In this document: positions 21,031 to 29,840 of the stretch, in pieces
How the letters are laid out: every line of letters starts with the position of its first letter
Position numbering within the stretch: the stretch's first letter is position 1
Source of the DNA: Absidia repens
Lineage: Eukaryota > Mucoromycota > Mucoromycetes > Mucorales > Cunninghamellaceae
Direction of reading: 5' to 3'
Length of the DNA stretch: 64,000 nt
Assembly: GCA_002105175.1 (NCBI GenBank)
Contig: MCGE01000004.1
Location: 1,860,001 to 1,924,000 of the forward strand
Translations under genes and position numbers: made by a program
Notes under the pieces: generated by a model
The model's input: only the letters and a program-made list of their open reading frames with translations
Database searches by the model: none
Told to the model about the DNA's origin: nothing

Positions 21031-22362
21031 ATGGACGAACGAAAGATCAATCAAATCAAATACTACTTAAAGAAATTGCAATACCCAGAAGACGCCACAG
21101 ATCGCGAGAAGCGATACCTAAATCGACACTCATCTAAATACATAGTCGAAAAGGAAATACTATTTTACTTCAACATCACACAACAAACGAAACGAAAAGT
21201 CCTAAATCAATCTCAAACCCAAGATGCGTTATTAATGCATCATGCACATCCCATGGGAGGACATATGGGTTTCAGAAATACACTATTCAAAATATCTCAA
21301 CAATACTACTGGGATACAATGTCCAAAGATGTCCAGAAATACATCAGAAACTGCCCACGATGCCAAACAAGTGGACCAAAGAAATTAAAAGAACTATTAC
21401 ACCCGGTACCAGTAGGATCCAAACCGTTTGAAAAATGGGCTATCGATGTGAAACATGTCCCTACCTCTAAAACTGGTGCACGGTACATCATAGCGGGAAT
21501 CGAATATTTAACAAAATGGATCGAAGCACGAGCCATCAGGTATCAAACCTCTGCAGAAATCGCTAGCTTCATCTACGAAGAAATTATTACTCGACATGGT
21601 TGCCCTCATATCATTATTACGGACAATGGAAGACCGTTTATAAATGATCTAGTCAAGCAAGTATGCTTCCATTACAACATACATCACCAAACCATCTCAG
21701 TTGGCAATTCCCAAGCAAATGGACTTATTGAAAGACTAAATGGAACAATGGGTGAAATAATTAAGAAAAATACAGCTGAAGACAAAACGTCTTGGGATCA
21801 ATATTTACCAGCTGCTCTATTTGCATATCGGACGATCAAACAAAATACAACTCAATATTCACCCTTTTTTCTCACTTATGGATATTATCCAAAAACGCCC
21901 TACGACCAATCCCATCTCGAATACGATCCAACTTCTTACAAATATCAATATCAATTGGACCAACGTGCTCGTCGGGAGGTGCATACACTAAACCAAATCA
22001 GAAAAGATGCACAGGACTTCATCAAACGATCACAAATCACACAGAAAAAGGCCATCGACAAGAAAATAAATAATGAACTTCGACAATGGAAACCACCATT
22101 CAAACTCGGTGACCTGGTAACCCTTTTCGTTGGCATTAAACCCAATTCTTGGACTGGAAAGATATCCGATAATTGGGAAGGTGTATATATCATCCATCAA
22201 ACATTAGGAAAAGGTACTTATACGATCAAGCCGTATAAAGATGAATCTAATCGATTGAAAAGAATACATGGAAACCGACTGAAACTCTACTCCCTACCCA
22301 ATGTATTTTGGAAAAGCGATGATCAACGAATATCAGCGGAGTTATATTCCACACTAATATAA
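21031..22362 (+). CDS. int: integrase as a separate ORF
   Basis: 443-residue integrase that inserts the cDNA. An HHCC zinc-binding domain comes first (MHHAHPMGGHMGFRNTLF ... YIRNCPRCQTSG). The DDE core follows: WAIDVKHVPTSKTGARYIIA (first Asp), IIITDNGRPFINDL (second Asp), SQANGLIERLNGTMGEI (Glu). A C-terminal domain has LGDLVTLFVG and NWEGVYIIHQTLGKGTYTIK, an SH3-like GPY/F-type fold. It starts with its own ATG 156 bp after the RT-RNase H stop, in another frame, behind a leader motif and A-tract. This suggests separate translation rather than a mutated Pol fusion. The 4-bp TSDs of the nest fit an integrase with 4-bp stagger. Confidence 0.93.
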   Translation: MDERKINQIKYYLKKLQYPEDATDREKRYLNRHSSKYIVEKEILFYFNITQQTKRKVLNQSQTQDALLMHHAHPMGGHMGFRNTLFKISQQYYWDTMSKDVQKYIRNCPRCQTSGPKKLKELLHPVPVGSKPFEKWAIDVKHVPTSKTGARYIIAGIEYLTKWIEARAIRYQTSAEIASFIYEEIITRHGCPHIIITDNGRPFINDLVKQVCFHYNIHHQTISVGNSQANGLIERLNGTMGEIIKKNTAEDKTSWDQYLPAALFAYRTIKQNTTQYSPFFLTYGYYPKTPYDQSHLEYDPTSYKYQYQLDQRARREVHTLNQIRKDAQDFIKRSQITQKKAIDKKINNELRQWKPPFKLGDLVTLFVGIKPNSWTGKISDNWEGVYIIHQTLGKGTYTIKPYKDESNRLKRIHGNRLKLYSLPNVFWKSDDQRISAELYSTLI

Positions 22363-22392
22363 CAAACAATGCATATATACTTTGGTACATAC

Positions 22393-22461
22393 TTTTATTT
22401 TAGTGCTCACGTAACATATTTATATTTTTGGTGCTCAAAAAAAAAAAAAAAAAAAAAAAAA
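22393..22461 (+). promoter_or_regulatory. two leader motifs plus A25 tract before ORF4
   Basis: TTTTAGTGCTCAC (22398-22410) and TATTTTTGGTGCTC (22423-22436), then 25 A (22437-22461). It has the same architecture as the segment before the integrase ORF. Confidence 0.6.
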
Positions 22462-22575
22462 TTATAAAAACTCAAATAATTTCTAGAGTCATTTTACTTC
22501 TTTCAATATCAACCCTCAACCTCCAATTACTTCATCTACAAAGCAGATTTTTTCACTCAACCTTACACTACAACA

Positions 22576-23073
22576 ATGGACAATCAAATCAACCACCTTC
22601 AAATATTCGAAAGTAACTTCAACCAAAGCTGGACTAACCAAACTACCGACCGATTAATTTCATTGGACGAATTAATTAAAGAAAAACAACTGGCTTACCA
22701 TGATCTTCATTATGAAGAAAGAAGGACACACTGGAAGAAACAACAGACCCTAAAACAAGAATTAGTACCAGCTTTCATTACGTATGCCCATGACTTGATC
22801 GGGGTATGCCCACAAATTCAACACTATCAACATATGCTCCGGTCCCTGTTTAACTACCGCTTTGGACAACTAAACACAGTAGGAATGCGCCGTATTATCT
22901 TCCGACAAATCCAGCAAACTGATCCGTGGTGGACGACTGGCGGCCAGTCTTCTCATTGCCCCGGGGATGTCGAGGAACAGTCCGAGACTGCTTCCAGTGA
23001 TGGCGAGTCCGAGGACGGGTTTAATAACGTCTTCAGCTCGCAAGAGCTCCGTGACTGGGCTTTGAGTGAATGA
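22576..23073 (+). CDS. ORF4, accessory protein whose end is encoded in the 3' LTR
   Basis: 165-residue protein with its own ATG. The N-terminal ~100 residues are charged and likely helical (LDELIKEKQLAYHDLHYEE, HWKKQQTLKQELVPAF, YQHMLRSLFNYRFGQL). Then comes an acidic Ser/Glu-rich linker and a hydrophobic C-terminal tail VFSSQELRDWALSE. The last 35 codons lie inside the 3' LTR (22968 onward). Older LTR subfamilies in the nest keep an equivalent tail with LFG/AFG, an L, then W-A-x-x-E and stop, so the tail has been maintained while sequence diverged. It is not envelope-like: there is no signal peptide or membrane segment. Function unknown. Confidence 0.75.
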   Translation: MDNQINHLQIFESNFNQSWTNQTTDRLISLDELIKEKQLAYHDLHYEERRTHWKKQQTLKQELVPAFITYAHDLIGVCPQIQHYQHMLRSLFNYRFGQLNTVGMRRIIFRQIQQTDPWWTTGGQSSHCPGDVEEQSETASSDGESEDGFNNVFSSQELRDWALSE

Positions 23074-23694
23074 AGCTTGCCCTGGTCCAGATCTTGGATC
23101 TCAGATCACTTTTTACTTTTTTTCTTGTTTCGCCTCGCTTCAGTCCAACTTTATTTTCTTTTATTTTTTTAGTATAAATATCCCACCTTTTTTTATTATC
23201 CTTTTATTTTTTCTTTAGTTTTTTTCAAGTTTTCCCAATATATTAAATAAAACTCAGTACAAAGGTTATTATACCACCAAATTATCTACCGTTTCTATTG
23301 GATCATAGAAACCTCCTTATTTTCTGACTACAAGTCCTTTTTTTATTTTATTTTTACTGTGTGTTATACACTATATTTTTATTGAACCAACAAAGGTCAA
23401 TACTTTTCATTTTTATTTTATTTTACTTTTTCAAGTTTATTCTTTATAAACTTTCTCTACAGTTGGACTTTATCTACAAAAGTTCTGGTGCTCACTACTC
23501 TATATTCTATTTTTGTCCAAATTAGGGGCAAGAAATTTCGAATTCCGCCTAAGGAACAAATTCATATTCAAGCTCTAAACAAGCAAAAGCTACACTAAAG
23601 GATAACTCAAAACATCCTATCCAACACAAAAAAATATAAAAACCTACAAAAACACTACTCTGTTACAAGCTTCCTACCCAAATTAGCCGTAACA
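22968..23694 (+). repeat. 3' LTR
   Basis: 727 bp, near identical to the 5' LTR. The base run directly upstream is CCCCGGGGA, not a clear polypurine tract, because ORF4 coding runs across the boundary. Confidence 0.92.
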
Positions 23695-23698
23695 AAGG

Positions 23699-23791
23699 AT
23701 ACCTCAAGACATCCTATTCAACCCAGAAAAACATAAAAACCTACAAAAACACTACTCTGTTACAAGCTTCTTACCCAAATTAGCCGTAACA
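23699..23791 (+). mobile_element. solo LTR 'a', 3' segment
   Basis: The last 93 bp of the LTR begun at 15341: ATACCTCAAGACATCC...TTAGCCGTAACA, then TSD GTAC (23792-23795). The tail of the oldest LTR follows to about 23850 (GTACACACTTTAC; repeated CCCGTAACA). Confidence 0.88.
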
Positions 23792-23892
23792 GTACACACT
23801 TTACTATATAACTCAAAAATACCCGTAACACCCGTAACACGTAACAAACAACAAAATAGCGAGGCCCAAATAAATTGGGGCTAAAAGTAAAA

Positions 23893-23975
23893 TGACAAGA
23901 GTGGGATTTGAACCCACGCCTCCGAAGAGATCACGGCCTTAACGTGACGCCTTAGACCAACTCGGCCATCTTGCC
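23893..23975 (-). tRNA. tRNA-Leu (anticodon AAG)
   Basis: The minus strand reads GGCAAGATGGCCGAGTTGGT, anticodon stem TCACG/CGTGA with loop TTAAGGC (anticodon AAG), a long variable arm with a TCTCTTCGGAG hairpin, T-arm GTGGGTTCAAATCCCAC and acceptor TCTTGTC plus discriminator A. Acceptor pairs are complete with one G-U. There is no intron. The long variable arm is right for Leu. The LTR nest ends ~100 bp from its 3' side. Confidence 0.95.
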
Positions 23976-24234
23976 TTCTTGCAATATCAATTTGGAGGTA
24001 GTATAAATATCCAACTTTGAGTGATCCTTCCAAATTAGGCAATCGGTCCAATACTTTAGCTTAGAATAGTTTAGTAAAGTTTGTAGTGATGGTTACAAGT
24101 AGTTTTATATAAAGAATATAAGATGAATATAATATATCTTTTATTGAAGAATAAAATGTATTGATATTTATACTATTTCTACTTTATCGTTATTTAAAAT
24201 GGGGACTGTTGTACAGTATATGGGGTTTTTTGTC

Positions 24235-24330
24235 AAATAGAAAAAATAAAAAAAAGTAAGATGAGAATGTTGATAACCTTTATTTGATATAAATCAAACA
24301 TCCTTTTATAAGGATGTGATTGTGATATGA
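24235..24330 (+). repeat. short dispersed repeat, also at 28395-28490
   Basis: Shared blocks include TTTATTTGATAT...ATCAA and CCTTTTATAAGGATGTGGCT-like sequence. The surrounding 23980-24720 shows AT-rich intergenic DNA without a convincing gene. Confidence 0.45.
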
Positions 24331-24724
24331 AACAGTATAACTATTACTTCGGTTTGATATAATGAATGGGTTTCTTTTTCAAAGACATGAAAGAGTGAAA
24401 TCAGATCATGACACCCATATATGATCTGAGCCCTTGCATTGTAGCGCTGGATTTGAATTTATTTTTATTTCACTTGCATTGTGCCTGATTCACGTTAATG
24501 TCACACTTTATTTTATTTTATAGCTACATTCATATGCAAAATACAACTGGAACAAATAAAAATAAATAAAAGGCACTGATACGATGACTCATTGAAATAC
24601 ACACTTCTTGACATCAATACTGTAGCTTCTATACATTCATATACTGTAGTGGGTCAACAAACAGGGCTTTTTTTTTTATTCAAACGTAATAATGATGATA
24701 TTTATACTATCAATACTACAAACA

Positions 24725-24725
<1 letters not shown>

Positions 24726-24781
<56 letters not shown>
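24726..24781. repeat. (AAT)n microsatellite
   Basis: About 18 uninterrupted AAT/ATA triplets. 24782-25150 shows no supported gene. Confidence 0.9.
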
Positions 24782-24782
<1 letters not shown>

Positions 24783-25159
24783 TACAACTAATACCAATTA
24801 TACTACAAAGTAGAGAAGATATACTACATACTACTAAATAGCTTCTGTAGGAGCTTCCTCCAACAGAAGTAAAGATATGCCATTATCAGCTCGTACGCAG
24901 TAACATCATTCAGTATAAAGCGGGGGAAACTGTGCTATAAGACAATAATATGAGTGTACTGTTTTGTAGAACGCAATGTTTTTTTTGTGCAATTACCTTA
25001 TATCTTGGGAAATATTTATAATACGAAGGGAACAGACTCATATCTAAAAAAAAGGTCTATGAGAAAAAAGGATATGAAAAACTTAGTATGTGTGAAAAAG
25101 CGACACATAAAGATGTTTCACCACCCAGTTTTCTTACCTGCTGGATATTCGTCACAAAA

Positions 25160-25425
25160 GATGACAAAAGCAATGTGCAGCTCTAAAGGATAAAAGACAA
25201 GTGATAAGTGAGAATGCCTTCTTTTTTTTTGAGGGGGTGGATCGTCATTCAGATGCTTGCCGGGATGTACTGTAAATAGAGATGAAGAAAAGGAAGACAA
25301 GAGCAATGTACAGTTCTAAAGGATAAAAAGATAGAAGTGATAAATGAGAATGCCTTTTTTTTTTGGGGGGGTCGGTTCTACATTCACAAGCTTACCAGGA
25401 TGTAAACAGAGATGAAGAAAAGAGA
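25160..25425. repeat. tandem duplication, ~132-bp unit x 2
   Basis: ACAAAAGCAATGTGCAGCTC...GAGAATGCC plus poly-T and a G-run is repeated as ACAAGAGCAATGTACAGTTC...GAGAATGCC, each followed by GTAAA(C/T)AGAGATGAAGAAAAG. It is diverged. No coding role is seen. 25426-25690 shows nothing clear. Confidence 0.6.
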
Positions 25426-25714
25426 CAAACAAACACCATCAGATGGAATGGTTCATAGCAGTTACCTATTCAAAAAACAAAAGATAAACGTATACAGTAT
25501 AAGATACATTTTTATTGAGATTAGCCCAGCTATTATCAAAAAACAAAACACCTTACAAGATATCCATCATGGCTAGCGTGATGATAAAAAAAATAAAACA
25601 AAGGGAAGAAGAAGCAACATAAAAAATAATAATAAAATAAAATAAATAAAGAATAATGCGGGAATTGAATTATCAGGCTATTATAAAACAGTGAAGAGCT
25701 GTTGGCTCATTCCT

Positions 25715-25862
25715 GTAATGATCATATTTTACTACTCATATTTTACTATTTAATTTTTATATATAATGATCATAGTTTACAATTTAATTATTTTACCACT
25801 TAATTTTTATATACTGTATAATGATCATAGTTTACCGCCTCATTTTTTATATATACAGTAAA
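25715..25862. repeat. AT-rich tandem repeat, ~3 copies
   Basis: Repeats of ATTTAATTTTTATATA with AATGATCATAGTTTAC. Just left, AACAGTGAAGAGCTGTTGGC resembles the RepB end found at 26163 and 27341. 25870-26160 has no supported gene. Confidence 0.5.
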
Positions 25863-26162
25863 GTTAACTATTTTATTTTACTTTCAACCACATTCCTTCC
25901 ACCACTCTCTTATATATCCCCTAACATCCTCTACTACTCCAACCCGTATCACTATTAGCATTTTGCTTCCTATTCATCTTTTTACTACCATCTTCCCCAA
26001 TCGGAACATTCCACCAATTTAATGTAAAAAGATGAATCAAATCAAATCCAATAAAAAAGACATTCAATTACCAACGTTCAAATATCACTGTTTTATTTTC
26101 ATAAACATAAATAAAGCATTACTATCAAAGATCCACTTATCTTTCCAGTGTTCCTTTTTATA

Positions 26163-27345
26163 AAACTGTGAACAGATGTTGGCTCATTCCCGTTGACTTG
26201 TCTTTTTTTTTTTTTTTTTTTTTTTTGGATTTGCGCTCCCATTTTTTTTTTTTGGATCAACAATCCAGACTGCCGGCGGCGGCGGTTGAATTCACACCCA
26301 TCTGGCTTTACAGCCTGCAAAATCCAATTAACCTGCATTATACTCTTCTTCGCTTTATATAAAACGAACTACGAAACCGTTCAACTTCAAATTTTCCATG
26401 CATCTTTAGAAATATTATACAATCATTTTTTGCCACCAAACCAACCATCCATCTCTCATACAATTAATTGCACAATGCTCTAAAGTTTACGCCTATAAGC
26501 TCACAGCTAAAGCCTACAGCCATAATAACCGCCTCTACATTATTGCCCACCATTCAACCACACACATACTTGGACATCCACGTTTGCTTGGATCCGCTTT
26601 CTAGTCACATACTCCTTCTACTCATACCATTTTTTTTTTTTTTTTTTTTTCCCCCATCCAATATCCCCATACACACACAGAAATACCCCTCCATACCGCT
26701 AAAAAAACATGGAAATCCGCTAAAAAAGCGCCGGGGAGCCTTCCAAAAGTAGTAATACCTGCTATAGGCTTTCCAAACCAATAATAAATAATAATAAAAA
26801 ACACCCATCAAACACAGACAGTGTACCGCAATAGAATAGCCTATCACAGTAGAATAGTATGTACAATAGCCTGTCACAGTAGAATAGCTTTGCCATTCCA
26901 TTGTTCATCGCAAAATAAAAAAGCTTTTATTGAATAATGATACGTAGTCAATACTATACTAATAGGAAAGAAGATGTAAAAATAGGCGGCCGCTAATAGT
27001 AGCTGAGAGAAATGCTAAACTTGATGAATGGTGTAGAAGAAGGAACGATGTACGATAAAAAAGTGATTTCTAAAAGGGATCTCTATAAATGGCGATCTCC
27101 AAACTTCTAATGAAGCTTAAACAACATTTATTTCAAACAAAGACAAGGTTTAAGAAGCAGATATATGTTTTATTGAAGAAAAGAGACATATACATGTACT
27201 AAGCTAATCAAGACATTTCCCCAAGATTCTAGAATCAAAATGAAAGGGTTTCCCCATGCTTCTTGAAATCCCTTTTCTAAAACCCTTCTAAACTATTTCT
27301 AAACAGAAAGCCAAACCACCAGGTCCACAATGAGCCAAAAACTGT
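26163..27345 (-). repeat. RepB full copy (uninterrupted)
   Basis: From AAACTGTGAACAGATGTTGG to the GGTGGTTTGG...CTGTTTAG end. It matches both halves split by RepA at 3175-3627 and 4933-5262, and shows the pre-insertion sequence TTTTGCGATGAACAATGG. Poly-T tracts of 24 and 20 bases and a 9-bp GGCGGCGG cluster lie inside. ORFs through this block (e.g. 26193-26483) are Phe-run artefacts. Confidence 0.75.
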
Positions 27346-27909
27346 GAACAGATGTTGGCTCATTCCCGTTGACTTGTCTTTTTTTTTTTTTTTTTTTTTT
27401 TGGATTTGCGCTCCCATTTTTTTTTTTTGGATCAACAATCCAGACTGCCGGCGGCGGCGGTTGAATTCACACCCATCTGGCTTTACAGCCTGCAAAATCC
27501 AATTAACCTGCATTATACTCTTCTTCGCTTTATATAAAACGAACTACGAAACCGTTCAACTTCAAATTTTCCATGCATCTTTAGAAATATTATACAATCA
27601 TTTTTTGCCACCAAACCAACCATCCATCTCTCATACAATTAATTGCACAATGCTCTAAAGTTTACGCCTATAAGCTCACAGCTAAAGCCTACAGCCATAA
27701 TAACCGCCTCTACATTATTGCCCACCATTCAACCACACACATACTTGGACATCCACGTTTGCTTGGATCCGCTTTCTAGTCACATACTCCTTCTACTCAT
27801 ACCATTTTTTTTTTTTTTTTTTCCCCCATCCAATATCCCCATACACACACAGAAATACCCCTCCATACCGCTAAAAAAACATGGAAATCCGCTAAAAAAG
27901 CGCCGGGAG
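27341..27909 (-). repeat. near-identical direct duplication of 26163-26736
   Basis: Starts AAACTGTGAACAGATGTTGG like 26163 and follows it almost base for base, except poly-T lengths. It breaks off at AAGCGCCGGG, in the middle of RepB, where sequence switches to a GC-rich hairpin. The two copies are separated by 604 bp. Confidence 0.88.
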
Positions 27910-27912
27910 AGG

Positions 27913-27932
27913 CGCGGCTACGCCGCGCTTTT
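27913..27932. other. GC-rich perfect hairpin at the duplication breakpoint
   Basis: GCGCGGC-TAC-GCCGCGC followed by TTTT, a 7-bp perfect stem in AT-rich DNA. It sits directly at the point where the duplicated RepB stops. 27933-28390 shows no supported gene. Confidence 0.6.
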
Positions 27933-28493
27933 GCCAAAATGACCCAGGGGGCAGTGCGAGCGGAGCCCAAAATTTTTTCACCGCTTTATGCTCCGAAGCT
28001 GTGTAATGGCCGATTTTGTTTTGACTGTTCCTTCCTTCTTTTTGGCTTGACTGAAATTTCATGAAGTTTATGATTGTAAATCTTGATTTGTTGGAATGTT
28101 TAATATTCATCAAACTTATAGAGGTATCTTCGATATAGTGAAGTAGATGATTATATTTGTTTGGTACACATTTTGGATGGACTAACAATAGTAGATGATC
28201 TTAATGGACGGAACTTAAAGGCCTGAATGTTATTTCTAATTTTAGTAATTGATTTTAACTTTTGTTCTTTTTATAAAATAATATAGATTGCCATTTCACA
28301 AGATAGTTAAATGTATACATGGACTAATGGTAAAACACAATATATATTATTGGTTTTTTTTGTAAAAAGTAACTTGGTTTAATGGTTATATTGTTGTGAA
28401 ATAAAAAAAATAGAATGTCGAAATTAAAATGAGAATATTGATTTCTTTTATTTGATATGAATCAATCAACCTTTTATTAGGGATGTGGCTAAT

Positions 28494-28804
28494 GTTGTAT
28501 ATCAGCACATTCACCTATTATCCATCTATCCATCTACCATATATATTTTCATGTATATATTTGTATTTATCCCTACAGTTATTACTATACCTTAGTTCAT
28601 GCACATGCGATCATTCTATAATAGGTAATTCAGACCCCGATCACCCAGTACACAAATTCCTATCATATTCATCAGCCCTATTTTTACATGCACACAGACC
28701 ATCATATTAATATATATAAGACAATACATTGGAATAGAAATAAAAAATTATCCACAAGTTTCACAATACTTGATAACAAGTCCTATTCCATTCAATAATA
28801 TAAC
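28494..28804 (+). mobile_element. small non-autonomous element, copy 3 (diverged)
   Basis: GTTGTATATCAGCACATTCA...AATAATATAAC, homologous to 11123-11437 along its length (CCTTAGTTCATGCA, TAATTCAGACCCCGA, ACTTGATAACAAGTCCTATT). No TSD is visible. Confidence 0.65.
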
Positions 28805-28899
28805 AACAGTGACGTTCGATGTATATGTGTATAGGAAAAAAGAAATAATAAGAAAAAAAAACAGATTAGGTTTGAGACAATTTCGATCAATCGTAAAGC

Positions 28900-29060
28900 A
28901 AAGGGCGTTAAAAAATAGAGTTGAGAGGGATTTCTTGAATGGCTTTAAAAGTGGAAATGTTGAAGGCAAGGAAAAAAAGCCGTGAACGGTGTATAAAAAG
29001 CTAAGCGGCGACAAGCGCATAAAAATATAGTAATTGAAGCGCATTGGAGGGTAAGGCATT
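28900..29060 (+). repeat. end of an interspersed repeat (RepF type)
   Basis: TTGAATGGCTTTAAAAG...CGCATAAAAAT...TGAAGCGCATTG recurs at 43970-44070 and 56190-56275. The overlapping minus-strand ORF 28748-29119 is not supported. 29061-29840 is AT-rich intergenic DNA with no clear gene apart from the RFWD3-like 3' flank. Confidence 0.5.
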
Positions 29061-29840
29061 ACATTACTAGTATAATAGTTATCTCTCTTGATGTTGTAGT
29101 TTCTTGCCCCCATAGCCAAAATCGACGAACCAAATGCCCATGACTCTTGTTTTTTTTAAAAAAAATAAAATAAAATAAAACGACTTCGTAACTTCGTTCC
29201 TATTCCCCTTTATTGTCATATTACATGATCGAAATTGTACTCCCAGGTAAAAAGCATTATCGTTAGCATTTTACTTGAGACGCAAAATTTTTTACGTTCA
29301 TACTGAGCCGCACCATAAAGCACAAATAGTAATCATAATTATAAAAAGGGACAACATAATATAGTAACATTGTGAACCAAAATAATAAAACAAAAATATT
29401 GACACAAAATCAGAAATAAAATATAGGTTTTTATTTGACAAATATATCACGATGTAAACAATATAATATAGGGTATGATTAAAAAATATCGGGTGAAAGT
29501 AAGCCTAAACTAAAGATTCTAAACTACTGCACTAATCATCAACTCCATGAAAGATGTTTCCAACCGATGACACTTATAGGATTGCTGTTCACACTAACTT
29601 GTAATCCAATAATGTAACTGAAGACCATAACCAAAACACGGAGGATCGTCTCCAGATGTAACTTCGCTTTGTCGAAGGCTTACATAGAACTACAGTGCAC
29701 ATTTCTCATCACCCCATAGAAATTTCCCAATGTATGTTGGTGGTATCGCATGAGACATAATAATTGATCGCAAGAAACATGGTCGCGGTGATATTATCAG
29801 TCAGATACCAAATTCACAATAGGTGGGGTGTTCCATGTAT

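Larger units (their letters stand above)
15975..23694 (+). mobile_element. full-length Ty3/Gypsy LTR retrotransposon, 7.7 kb, TSD AAGG
   Basis: Two 727-bp LTRs (15975-16701 and 22968-23694) that differ at only one position noticed by eye (C/T near 16526/23522) imply a recent insertion. AAGG at 15971-15974 and 23695-23698 is the target duplication. Order: LTR, leader, Gag, (-1 slip) PR, RT-RNase H, separate IN ORF, ORF4, LTR. The PR-RT-RH-IN order places it in Ty3/Gypsy (Metaviridae). Gag and PR/RT frames each contain a break, so this copy may be defective unless the breaks are assembly errors. Confidence 0.93.

Noticed and set aside
22576..23073. ORF4 as an envelope gene (errantivirus-like position after integrase)
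   Set aside because: No signal peptide, membrane anchor or glycoprotein features; the protein is short, charged and helical.
26168..26752. ORFs starting with long Phe runs (also 27344-27942)
   Set aside because: They read through poly-T and are duplicated with RepB; no coding support.
28748..29119. 123-codon minus-strand ORF
   Set aside because: It crosses the end of a mobile element and a dispersed repeat; Phe/Tyr-rich AT artefact.
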